Of a DNA stretch of 64,000 bases, positions 36,019 to 44,250 are shown one piece after another. A program made the position numbers and the translations under genes. The DNA comes from Gluconobacter sp. Gdi (GTDB taxonomy: Bacteria; Pseudomonadota; Alphaproteobacteria; Acetobacterales; Acetobacteraceae). Every line of letters starts with the position of its first letter. The first letter of the stretch is position 1. The notes under the pieces were generated by a model. That model saw only the letters and a list, made by a program, of their open reading frames with translations. It ran no database searches and had not been told where the DNA came from. The stretch spans positions 558,001 through 622,000 of the forward strand of contig NZ_BLJQ01000001.1 of the NCBI RefSeq assembly GCF_014132155.1, given 5' to 3'.

Positions 36019-36996
36019 TTATTCCAGCGTCGGAGGCCGGTCCAGCAGCAGCATTCTGGCTTCTTCCAGTGTAAGTTTTTCTGAAAGCAGATGGGTGATT
36101 GTCTCAAGGATCGGGACGTGCACGCCCATCTTGTGAGCGAGCGCCACAAGCGCCGGCGCGGTCAAAACGCCCTCTGCAACCGTTGTACGGGAAGCAAGGA
36201 TTTCCGACAGGGGGCGACCCTCTCCGAGCTCAATGCCGAGACTGTAGTTCCGTGAGCCCCGCCCGGTACAGGTCAGGATCAGGTCTCCAACGCCAGATAG
36301 GCCCGCCAGAGTGGCAGCACGTCCGCCCAACGCTTCGGCCAGGCGCGCAATCTCTGCGACAGCCCGGGTGATAAGGGCTGCCCGGCCATTTTCTCCCAGG
36401 CCTGCTCCGATCACGATACCCGCGCCGATCGCCACAACGTTTTTTGCTGCTCCGGCAAGCTGCACTCCCGCAATGTCGTCACTGGCATAGAGACGAAACG
36501 ATGACGAGTTGAGGATACTGGTGAGATGTTTTGCCAGCGTCAGATCTGTGCTGGCCAATGTCGCTGCTGCCGGAAGGCCTTTTGCAATTTCAATGGCGAA
36601 GTTTGGCCCGGAGAGAACGGCAGTTGGCCGATCAGGCATCGTTTCGGCGAGTGCGGTAAGTGGCAGAAGCGAGGTCGCCTGTTCCAGGCCTTTGCAGCAC
36701 GTCACGACTGGCACACCTGAAGCGAGAACACCTTCCAGTGCGACGGATACGGATCGGGCAGTCTGAACAGGCACAACCAGAAGCACAACGTCCGCATGTG
36801 TTGGGAAAACGCCTGTAACGGTAACCGCATCAGGAAGCTGAATACCGGGCAATCGAGGAAGCTCCCGGACGCCATCAGGAACTGGAGTTCGCATCCAGAG
36901 TGTAACGCGTGCTCCGGTGCGGGCCGCGGCACATGCGAGAGCCGTTCCCCAGGCGCCTGCGCCGATGACTGCGATATGGCGCCCGTTCATGTTCAT
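36019..36996 (-). CDS. gpsA: glycerol-3-phosphate dehydrogenase (NAD(P)+)
   Basis: Reduces dihydroxyacetone phosphate to sn-glycerol 3-phosphate for phospholipid synthesis. N-terminal Rossmann motif AVIGAGAWGTALA; the catalytic Lys in AGAAKNVVAIGAGI; SGPNFAIEIAKGLPAA and GVGDLILTCTGRGSRN are family blocks. The start ATG 36996 overlaps the rlmJ stop (ATGA); a second ATG six bases on is also possible. 325 residues, typical length. Confidence 0.96.
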   Translation of the reverse strand: MNMNGRHIAVIGAGAWGTALACAAARTGARVTLWMRTPVPDGVRELPRLPGIQLPDAVTVTGVFPTHADVVLLVVPVQTARSVSVALEGVLASGVPVVTCCKGLEQATSLLPLTALAETMPDRPTAVLSGPNFAIEIAKGLPAAATLASTDLTLAKHLTSILNSSSFRLYASDDIAGVQLAGAAKNVVAIGAGIVIGAGLGENGRAALITRAVAEIARLAEALGGRAATLAGLSGVGDLILTCTGRGSRNYSLGIELGEGRPLSEILASRTTVAEGVLTAPALVALAHKMGVHVPILETITHLLSEKLTLEEARMLLLDRPPTLE

Positions 36997-37820
36997 TCCT
37001 CTACCAGACGTTCGATATGCACCTGCATGTCGTCTTCCGGGTCATCCGTCGCAAGCCCCTGCTTCAACGCATTCAGGACGCGCGCGGCATCCTCTTCAAA
37101 TCCGAAAGGAGCATTCACCACCAGCATTCCGCATCCATTCAGGCGAGACGGATCCAACGCCGGGCGCAGAAGAAACTCACATGCCAGAATGTCGCGAATG
37201 CCTGCACCCTTCAGGGCATTGTAAAATGCCCGAACCGGGGTGCGGTGCTTGATGGGATACCAAACCGCGACAATGCCTGCGCGAAAGCGATTGCGGATCA
37301 GCGAGATCGCCTCAGCACATTGCGTAAAGTCGTCCAGCTTCTCAAATGGCGGATCAATCAGAACCAGACCACGCTTCAGATCTTTCGGGGGGAGAAGCGC
37401 GCGCAGAGCTTCATAACCGTTGCGATGATGAATGGAGACCTGCGGATCATCCCGGAAAAGGCGACGTAACGGGCGAACATCTTCTGGGTGAAGTTCGCAG
37501 GCCACAAGCTGGTCCTGGGGGCGCAGCGCATGGCGAGCGAGGGCCGGTGATCCCGGATAAAGGCCGAGGTCGCGCACGGCGGAGAGATAATCCTGAAGGG
37601 CTGGATCTTCCGAGTCCAGAAGTTGGCCGATCCCGCTTTTCCATTCGCCGGTTTTCTGGGCTTCCTCAGAAGACAGGTCATATTGTCCGCAGCCTGCATG
37701 TGTATCGAGAACACAAAATCCCGCAGGTTTGCGCGCGAGGGACTTCAGAAGCACCAGAAGGATCGCGTGTTTCATGCAATCCGCAAAATTTCCGGCGTGG
37801 TAGGCGTGTCTGTAGTTCAC
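36993..37820 (-). CDS. rlmJ: 23S rRNA (adenine(2030)-N6)-methyltransferase RlmJ
   Basis: rRNA methyltransferase of the RlmJ/YhiR family, 275 residues. It begins MNYRHAYHAGNFADCMKHAIL, the invariant start of this family; DTHAGCGQYDL is the SAM-binding motif and LVLIDPPFEK the catalytic DPPF. The start is GTG with no strong Shine-Dalgarno. It sits between tsaD and gpsA, with the downstream gene in four-base overlap. Confidence 0.95.
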   Translation of the reverse strand: MNYRHAYHAGNFADCMKHAILLVLLKSLARKPAGFCVLDTHAGCGQYDLSSEEAQKTGEWKSGIGQLLDSEDPALQDYLSAVRDLGLYPGSPALARHALRPQDQLVACELHPEDVRPLRRLFRDDPQVSIHHRNGYEALRALLPPKDLKRGLVLIDPPFEKLDDFTQCAEAISLIRNRFRAGIVAVWYPIKHRTPVRAFYNALKGAGIRDILACEFLLRPALDPSRLNGCGMLVVNAPFGFEEDAARVLNALKQGLATDDPEDDMQVHIERLVEE

Positions 37821-37844
37821 GGGAGACAGGTTCCGGCTATGGAA

Positions 37845-38909
37845 TCAGGAAGGGCTATGAGCGGGATGACGTTCCGCAAGAGGCCAACGGGGGCGGGCTG
37901 CGACATCTATTTCGTTGGGATGCTCACCCGCATGGAGGCGCTCAAGGGCTGCCCAGCCGATCATGACAGCATTGTCCGTGCAGAGGCGAAGCGGAGGAGC
38001 GATAAATGGGATACCGTGGCGGTCTGCGACAGTTTCCAGCGCACCGCGAAGGGTCCGGTTCGCAGCCACACCACCTGCGACGACGAGTGCAGTCGTGTGA
38101 GGCGCCATTGCAAGCGCATGTTCCGCACGGTCTGCCATGACATCTGCCACAGCCTGCTGGAAGGATGCGGCGACGTCGGCAGCGAACTGGCGCGGAAGAG
38201 CGCCTGATCCCAAGGGCTCAATCAGGCGGCTGACGGCTGTTTTCAGGCCGGAAAAAGAAAAGTCGCAGCCTTCACGCCCTTTAAGCGGGCGGGGAAGCGC
38301 AAAAGCATCAGCGCGGCCTTCCTGTGCCAGTTTTTCAAGAGCAGGCCCACCCGGCCAGCCAAGACCAAGCATTTTGGCAACTTTGTCGAAAGCCTCGCCG
38401 GCGGCGTCATCAATGGTGCCACCAAGGCGCACGTACTGGCCTGTCTGTTCCACGGAAATGCACTGGCAGTGACCGCCTGAGACCAGCATCGTCAGGAATG
38501 GAAACTGAAGATCGGCCTCAAGAGACGGCAGTCGAGCCGTCAGGACGTGCCCTTCAATGTGATTGACGGCGATAAAAGGTCGGCCCAGTGCGAGAGCCAG
38601 CCCTTTTGCATAGGAACTGCCCACAATCAGCCCACCAATCAGGCCCGGGCCAGTCGTTCCTGCGAAGGTATCAATGTCCTGCAAGGTGAGGGCGGCCTTG
38701 TCGAGTACGGACTGGACAAGGGCAGGCAGGGCATCAAGATGAGCTCGTGCTGCAATTTCCGGTACAACGCCACCAAGAATGGCGTGATCGTTCTGGGAAA
38801 GAACACCTTCAGCGAGAATGGTGCCGTCATAGGCCAGAATAGCGCAAGCGGTATCGTCGCAGGACGTTTCGATCGCCAGAAGGGGGCGGGATGCAGCAGG
38901 GTCAGACAT
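37845..38909 (-). CDS. tsaD: tRNA N6-threonylcarbamoyladenosine synthase subunit TsaD
   Basis: ASKHA-fold enzyme that, with TsaB and TsaE, places threonylcarbamoyl on A37 of ANN-decoding tRNAs. Signature sites: LLAIETSCDDTACAI, GGVVPEIAARAHLDALP, metal-binding NHIEGH, and VVAGGVAANRTLR. The start is placed at the ATG (38909) before the conserved N-terminus; ATGs at 38918 and 38936 are alternatives and none has a clear ribosome-binding site. Divergent from hemC, and the promoters of both must lie close to or within the two starts. Confidence 0.95.
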   Translation of the reverse strand: MSDPAASRPLLAIETSCDDTACAILAYDGTILAEGVLSQNDHAILGGVVPEIAARAHLDALPALVQSVLDKAALTLQDIDTFAGTTGPGLIGGLIVGSSYAKGLALALGRPFIAVNHIEGHVLTARLPSLEADLQFPFLTMLVSGGHCQCISVEQTGQYVRLGGTIDDAAGEAFDKVAKMLGLGWPGGPALEKLAQEGRADAFALPRPLKGREGCDFSFSGLKTAVSRLIEPLGSGALPRQFAADVAASFQQAVADVMADRAEHALAMAPHTTALVVAGGVAANRTLRGALETVADRHGIPFIAPPLRLCTDNAVMIGWAALERLHAGEHPNEIDVAARPRWPLAERHPAHSPS

Positions 38910-38976
38910 GGCATGCATTATGACCGAGTCTCTCATATCATGACAGCCCCGCCTGAATGAGCTACAGGTGCGGTCC

Positions 38977-40026
38977 ATGAATGCTTCCGTCCTGTCTTCC
39001 GACGCCCTTCAAAAGGTCGCGGCGGAAGCCGTCCGCCGATCTCATGCCGCCAGCCCGTCCGGCCAGCGCAAACTCCCACTTAGAGTGGGCTCGCGCGCGT
39101 CACCGCTGGCGCTGTGGCAAACGCGGACGTTCCTGACACGTCTGACCCGTTTTTGTCCGGTCCTGCGTGACATGGGAGCATTCCAGGAACATCAGATCAG
39201 CACTGAAGGTGATCGTAACCTCAGCCAGCGTCTGGCGGAAATTGGTGGCAAGGGCCTGTTTGCCAAGGAAATCCACGAAGCTCTTGTAGCGGGCCGGATC
39301 GACTTCGCAGTTCATAGCCTCAAGGATCTCGAAACCAATCTCCCTCCCGGCCTTGTCCTGGCGTGCACGCTGAAGCGTGAAGACGCCCGCGATGCCATTA
39401 TCCTGCGTGACCGGTCCACCAAAGTTGACCCGGCTGATCCGTATGCGTCCCTGCCAGAGGGTGCCTTGATCGGTTGTGCGTCCGTCCGTCGACAGGCGCA
39501 GATGCTGAGCCGTCGCCCGGATCTCCGGTTTGGGCTGCTGCGCGGCAATGTTCAGACGCGTCTCGACAAGCTGCAGGCGGGGGCGTGTGATGCCACGCTT
39601 CTGGCTCTCGCGGGACTAAGGCGTCTCGGAATGGAAGATCGTGTCGATATCGTGCTTGAACCAGACCAAATGCTTCCAGCTGCAGGGCAGGGTATCGTCG
39701 GTGTGACGGTCCGCGAGAGTGACACGGAACTGCGTGAGCTTCTGTCTGCCATCGAAGACCCGGAAGCCCGGGCCGTTTCGACTGCTGAGCGTGCTTTGCT
39801 GGCTGAGCTTGACGGTTCCTGCCGAACGCCAATTGGCGGATATGCCAGAATTGAAGCTGGCGTACTGAAACTGACGGGTATGGTTGCAAGCGAAGACGGG
39901 ACGTTCCTGATCCGCCGTGAAATCACTGGTGCGCCACTTGAGGCCGCCCGGATGGGAACGGAACTGGCAGACGAGCTGCGCCGCAATACGCCGGCAGCAA
40001 TTTTCGCCGAGATGACACGCGCCTGA
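38977..40026 (+). CDS. hemC: hydroxymethylbilane synthase (porphobilinogen deaminase)
   Basis: Polymerises four porphobilinogens into hydroxymethylbilane in heme synthesis. The cofactor-carrying cysteine is in DGSCRTPIGGYA; N-terminal LPLRVGSRASPLALWQT, QISTEGDR, KGLFAKEIHEAL and HSLKDLE bind substrate. 349 residues; the first 35 (before LPLRVGSR) form an extra, Ser/Ala-rich extension compared with E. coli HemC. The ATG at 38977 follows AGGTG. hemD starts two bases after the stop. Confidence 0.96.
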   Translation: MNASVLSSDALQKVAAEAVRRSHAASPSGQRKLPLRVGSRASPLALWQTRTFLTRLTRFCPVLRDMGAFQEHQISTEGDRNLSQRLAEIGGKGLFAKEIHEALVAGRIDFAVHSLKDLETNLPPGLVLACTLKREDARDAIILRDRSTKVDPADPYASLPEGALIGCASVRRQAQMLSRRPDLRFGLLRGNVQTRLDKLQAGACDATLLALAGLRRLGMEDRVDIVLEPDQMLPAAGQGIVGVTVRESDTELRELLSAIEDPEARAVSTAERALLAELDGSCRTPIGGYARIEAGVLKLTGMVASEDGTFLIRREITGAPLEAARMGTELADELRRNTPAAIFAEMTRA

Positions 40027-40028
40027 TC

Positions 40029-40700
40029 ATGGCGCGGCGCGCTGTTCTGGTCACGCGTCCTGAGCCGGGTCTGGCGTCTACCTCGGAGGCCCTTCAGCGT
40101 CAGGGATGGGAGGCGATTGCCTGCCCTATGCTGGAAATTCAGACCTATGAACCCATAGCCGTGACTGACTGCGCGGCTGTAGCTCTGACAAGCGCCAATG
40201 CGCTGGCCGCTCTCAAAAATTGGCCGCGAGACCGTTTGATGGTCACGGTAGGAGCAAAGACGGCTGAACATGCTCGCACCATGGGCTTTTCCAATGTTCA
40301 TGCCGCAGATGGCGACGCTGAAGCCCTGCTGGAGTTCTGCCGTCGTCACAACCTGACGGGACAGTCCCTTATGCTGGCATGTGGGAAGGGTTATGGCATC
40401 GAGCTCGCAGCAGCGTTGGGAGCACAGCGCATCGATGTATACGCAGTGACGAAGAGGAAAACTCTTACGGATGCTGCGCGAGACGCTTTGTTGAGCGATC
40501 GTATTGAAGGGGTTGTTCTTTATTCCGGAAAAACGGCTGAAGCCTTCATGGAGGCTTTGGGTGCGCCGGAGCGAAATGCTCTGTCCGGTGTGAGGGCGCT
40601 CTGTCTGTCAGGGGCCATCGCTGCACGCCTGACCGAAAAGGACTGGCGTGCAGTGGAGTGGCCCGATCCACTGGAACGGCTCGGGCCTTTCGTCACCTGA
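40029..40700 (+). CDS. hemD: uroporphyrinogen-III synthase
   Basis: Cyclises hydroxymethylbilane with D-ring inversion to uroporphyrinogen III. Sequence conservation in this family is low; the 223-residue length, the N-terminal VLVTRPEPG, the LTSANAL block and VVLYSGKTAEAF match HemD, and the tight coupling to hemC (two bases) supports it strongly. Converges with secB, with only four bases between stops. Confidence 0.9.
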   Translation: MARRAVLVTRPEPGLASTSEALQRQGWEAIACPMLEIQTYEPIAVTDCAAVALTSANALAALKNWPRDRLMVTVGAKTAEHARTMGFSNVHAADGDAEALLEFCRRHNLTGQSLMLACGKGYGIELAAALGAQRIDVYAVTKRKTLTDAARDALLSDRIEGVVLYSGKTAEAFMEALGAPERNALSGVRALCLSGAIAARLTEKDWRAVEWPDPLERLGPFVT

Positions 40701-40704
40701 AGGA

Positions 40705-41229
40705 TCAGGCTTCGCCAGCTGGCTCTGGGAACTGCTGGGCGCGCTTGGCCTGCCATAGGGCAACGAAGTCGATCGGCTGCAGAACCACCGGCGGGAAGCC
40801 ACCGTCACGGGTGACGTCGCTGATGATGGAGCGCACATACGGGAAGATCAGGCGCGGCACTTCAACCAGCAGGATCGGCTCGACGAGTTCCTGCGGAGCG
40901 TTGCCGAGAGTCACGATGGCGGCATAGGTCAGCTCGGCAATGAACACCGTGCGGCCAGCCTTGCCACCTTCTTCTGCTGCGGGCTCAGCAGCTTCGGCGC
41001 GGACGGCCAAGGCAACTTCATAAACGGGCTGCTCTTCTTCCAGGCGGTTTGCCTGAACATCGATGTTCACAGAGATCTGCGGTGCAGCGCGCAGGGTAGC
41101 GAAAATGGAAGCGCCAGCCGGGACTTCAAAGGACAGGTCCTTCGTGTACTGCAGATTGACGGCAAGCGGCATCTGCGGCGGAGCGCCTTCCATGTTCTGT
41201 GCGGTGTTGTCGGTGGTATTCTCGGACAT
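40705..41229 (-). CDS. secB: protein-export chaperone SecB
   Basis: Tetrameric cytoplasmic chaperone that keeps preproteins unfolded and hands them to SecA. About 174 residues, starting at the ATG preceded by GGAGA (41229). Family pattern: VNLQYTKDLSFEVP, NIDVQANRL, YEVALAVRAEA with an insertion of Glu/Ala residues, FIAELTYAAIVTLG, LVEVPRLIFPYVRSIISDVTRDGGFPP, the last being nearly invariant. Divergent from the Tim44-like gene, a typical alphaproteobacterial arrangement. Confidence 0.95.
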   Translation of the reverse strand: MSENTTDNTAQNMEGAPPQMPLAVNLQYTKDLSFEVPAGASIFATLRAAPQISVNIDVQANRLEEEQPVYEVALAVRAEAAEPAAEEGGKAGRTVFIAELTYAAIVTLGNAPQELVEPILLVEVPRLIFPYVRSIISDVTRDGGFPPVVLQPIDFVALWQAKRAQQFPEPAGEA

Positions 41230-41409
41230 GTACGGTCTCCGGATCCGCGAGGCGGATAGCGATGGAACGATTGCGATACAGTGGCGGTAGCATGATGTGT
41301 CATGCGCGCCAAGACGGGGTTCCTGCATGCGGAAGGTTGAGATTGGTCCGCTGTCGCCCTATCTGTAAGACAACGGAAATTCCAACGATCTGTGTGAAAC
41401 ATAATCTTC

Positions 41410-42165
41410 ATGTCTTCTGACGACATTCATCTTCCCTCCGCTCTGATGGGCCATTCCGGCCACGCGTTCCCATGGGACATCGTGGTGCTGGCAATTCTGG
41501 CGATTGCCTTGGGCTTTCGCCTGTACCGCGTGCTGGGGCGTCGCATTGGCATGCAGGGTGTGCGTCAGGAGCGTCCGCCGGTTTTCGCTGCTGGTGGGCA
41601 GGCTTCCGCCCGTCCGACGCCTCCACCGCTGCCTGGTACAAGCCAGCGGGGTGAGGAAACGGTCGTGGCGCAGGTCGAATACGACATTCCCGCTCCGGCA
41701 ACCCGGGTGGGCAGCGTACTGGGTCGTATGACCCAGCTTGATGCGGGTTTTACGCCTCAGGCTTTTCTTAAGGATGCTGAAAGCACGTTCCGCCAAATTG
41801 TTCCGGCTTTTGCTGCGGGAGACCGCGCGGCTCTGTCAGGTCTGATGACCCAGGAGACGGAAGAGGCCTTTCTCTCCGCGATCAACGCGCGTGCCGAAGC
41901 AGGCGAAACACAGCGCAGCGATCTGCGCGGTATCGAAAGCATGGCCATTCTGGATGCGATGCTTCCCACCGACGATGCGGCTGCCCAGATCGGTCGAATC
42001 GAAGTTCGGATCGTGTCCCGTCAGGTTAATATGCTGACGGATCGCAACGGAGACCCTGTACAGGGCACGGATGCCGTGACGGAATTCCACGATCTGTGGC
42101 TGTTTGAACGTCAGTTCGGGACGTCGGACGCGCGGTGGCGTCTTGCGGCATCGCGCCCAGCCTGA
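41410..42165 (+). CDS. Tim44/TimA-like domain membrane-anchored protein
   Basis: 251 residues: one N-terminal transmembrane helix (DIVVLAILAIALGFRLYRVLG, about 23-43), a proline-rich linker, then a Tim44-type C-terminal domain (AFLKDAESTFRQIVPAFAAGDRAALSGLMTQE and VTEFHDLWLFERQFGTSDARWRLAA). It corresponds to the alphaproteobacterial protein found beside secB and mltA and related to mitochondrial Tim44. The role is unclear; an inner-membrane scaffold is the usual suggestion. The mltA gene follows 16 bases later. Confidence 0.88.
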   Translation: MSSDDIHLPSALMGHSGHAFPWDIVVLAILAIALGFRLYRVLGRRIGMQGVRQERPPVFAAGGQASARPTPPPLPGTSQRGEETVVAQVEYDIPAPATRVGSVLGRMTQLDAGFTPQAFLKDAESTFRQIVPAFAAGDRAALSGLMTQETEEAFLSAINARAEAGETQRSDLRGIESMAILDAMLPTDDAAAQIGRIEVRIVSRQVNMLTDRNGDPVQGTDAVTEFHDLWLFERQFGTSDARWRLAASRPA

Positions 42166-42181
42166 AAATAGTTCGTCCATT

Positions 42182-43327
42182 ATGAAAAAGCTGCTGAGTC
42201 TGGCTGCCCTGACCCTGTTGGTCGGGTGCACCACGTCAAATGAACCGTCATCTTCTGTTTCATTGACGCCTGTAGGTTTCGATGCACTCGCGGGGTGGGA
42301 TCGGGAGGATTTCGCTTCGCTCTTGCCTGTTTTGCGGCAGGAGTGCCATCGGCTGACGCAATTGCCGCCTGAAACGCCTCTCGGGGGGGCTGAGACCCTT
42401 CCGTATGGCCGTCAGGTTGGAGACTGGTCTGGTGCTTGTGCCGGACTGGAGAGTGCTGCGGATGCCAAATCTTACCTGCAGACATGGTTTCAGCCCTACG
42501 AGACCGATACCAAAGCGTTTTACACCGGGTATTTTGAACCTCAGATTGAGGCATCTCTGACGCGCGAGGGGCCATACCAGACGCCTCTTTATGGGCGCCC
42601 GGCAGATCTGGTTCGTGCCAAAGCAACCAACGGTCAGATGGTCACGGGACGTTGGGAGAACGGTCAGTTCAAACCGTATTACGATCGTGCCCAGATTGAC
42701 GGTGGTGCTCTAGCGGGGCGCGGGTTGGAAATCGCATGGCTAAAAAGCCCTGTGGACCTGTTTTTTCTGCAAATTCAGGGCTCCGGTCGTCTGATCCTGC
42801 CAGATGGATCACAGATCCGGGCTGGTTATGACGGCAAGAATGGCCAGCCTTATGTGCCGCTTGGGCGTGTGCTGGTTGAGGATAACGAACTGGCTCCCTC
42901 TGCTGTCAGTATGGAAAGCATCCGTGCATGGCTGGAGGCGCATCCGGATCGCATGATGGCGATGATGGAGCGTAACCCGAATTACGTTTTCTTCCGCAAA
43001 GATACGGGAAGTCTGGCGCAGGGCGCGACAGGAGCATTCGGTGTGCCGCTGACCGCTGGGCGGTCCGTTGCGATTGACCGATCGATCGTGCCGTTTGCGA
43101 CCCCGCTCTGGGTTGAGACAAAGCTGCCGGATGCAAAGGGCCAGCCAGCACCATGGCAGCATCTCGTGTTCGCTCAGGATATCGGAACCGATATCAAGGG
43201 AGCGGGACGTGCCGATCTGTTCACCGGATGGGGGGCTTTTGCCCAGTATGTTGCCGGCAATCTGCATGAAAATGGCCGAATGGTCATTCTGTTGCCGCGT
43301 CCTCCAGCGGATTCGCCCACGCCATGA
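42182..43327 (+). CDS. mltA: membrane-bound lytic murein transglycosylase A
   Basis: Outer-membrane lipoprotein that cleaves glycan strands to 1,6-anhydromuramyl products. The signal peptide ends in the lipobox LVGC (Cys 16). MltA barrel: FYTGYFEPQIEASL, TPLYGRPADLV, FFLQIQGSGRLILPDG; the C-terminal 3D domain has DIGTDIKGAGRADLFTGWG with the catalytic Asp. 381 residues from the ATG at 42182; a longer frame starting in the previous gene was rejected. Its stop overlaps the methyltransferase start (ATGA). Confidence 0.94.
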   Translation: MKKLLSLAALTLLVGCTTSNEPSSSVSLTPVGFDALAGWDREDFASLLPVLRQECHRLTQLPPETPLGGAETLPYGRQVGDWSGACAGLESAADAKSYLQTWFQPYETDTKAFYTGYFEPQIEASLTREGPYQTPLYGRPADLVRAKATNGQMVTGRWENGQFKPYYDRAQIDGGALAGRGLEIAWLKSPVDLFFLQIQGSGRLILPDGSQIRAGYDGKNGQPYVPLGRVLVEDNELAPSAVSMESIRAWLEAHPDRMMAMMERNPNYVFFRKDTGSLAQGATGAFGVPLTAGRSVAIDRSIVPFATPLWVETKLPDAKGQPAPWQHLVFAQDIGTDIKGAGRADLFTGWGAFAQYVAGNLHENGRMVILLPRPPADSPTP

Positions 43328-44154
43328 TCCGGAGCCGCCGGGAAACACTCGGCGCCCATACGCTGATCCGGGGAGACTGCACCACAGTTCTGCGGCGTAT
43401 GTCGTCGCAGACGGTGGATGTCGTGGTGACGTCTCCGCCCTATAATCTTGGGATTGAATATCGCACCTATCAGGACCAGTTGCCGGAAGATGCCTATCTG
43501 GACTGGATGGAAGACGTCTGTGCCAGTGTGAAACGGATCATGAAGGACGATGGATCGTTCTTTCTGAATATCGCTGGATCATCTTCACAGCCCTGGCTGC
43601 CGTTCGAACTGATGTCCCGGTTGCGGAAGCTTTTTGTGCTTCAGAACCATATCACCTGGATCAAGTCGATTTCGGTGGGTGAAATTACCTATGGGCATTT
43701 CAAGCCGCTGAATTCACCCCGCTTTGTTAACCGTAATCACGAGCATATTTTTCATCTGACGAAAAAGGGGGACGTCAAAGTCGCCCGGTTGGATGCTGGC
43801 GTTCCATTTACGGACAAGAGCAATATCTCGCGCCGACAGCATGAGATGGATCGTCGATGCCGTGGAGACACGTGGTTCATTCCCTATGAGACCGTGCGAA
43901 GCCGAAAAGAAAAATTCAGCCATCCGGGGACGTTTCCAATCGCGTTGCCGGAAGCCTGTCTGCGGTTGCATGGCGCCAAGCCGGGCGGCGTCCTGCTGGA
44001 CCCGTTCATGGGAGTGGGGACCAGCCTGATTGCGGCGGAACGCAAGGGGTTGTCCGGCATTGGCGTGGAAAAAGACACACGTTACGTCAACATCGCCCGT
44101 AAGCGCCTCAGGGCTGCGATTGGGACCCGGGAGGAAGACTGGGAAGACGAATGA
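43324..44154 (+). CDS. site-specific DNA methyltransferase, beta-class, solitary
   Basis: 276-residue SAM-dependent amino-methyltransferase. The catalytic motif SPPY (residues 37-40, VVTSPPYNLGIEY) comes first and the SAM motif DPFMGVGTS (226-234) last, the beta-class order also seen in CcrM-like enzymes. SPPY rather than DPPY is often an N4-cytosine signature but also occurs in N6-adenine enzymes, so the base is undecided. It is shorter than CcrM and lacks its C-terminal extension. No restriction endonuclease or specificity gene is near. It is translationally coupled to mltA. Confidence 0.88.
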   Translation: MIRSRRETLGAHTLIRGDCTTVLRRMSSQTVDVVVTSPPYNLGIEYRTYQDQLPEDAYLDWMEDVCASVKRIMKDDGSFFLNIAGSSSQPWLPFELMSRLRKLFVLQNHITWIKSISVGEITYGHFKPLNSPRFVNRNHEHIFHLTKKGDVKVARLDAGVPFTDKSNISRRQHEMDRRCRGDTWFIPYETVRSRKEKFSHPGTFPIALPEACLRLHGAKPGGVLLDPFMGVGTSLIAAERKGLSGIGVEKDTRYVNIARKRLRAAIGTREEDWEDE

Positions 44155-44250
44155 TCGGTCAGACCTGTAGGTCTGACAGGATCAATCGTTTTGACTTCTT
44201 GTGTTACAATCTCCAAACCTCACATTCTCGTGACAGTGAGGAGATTTGCG

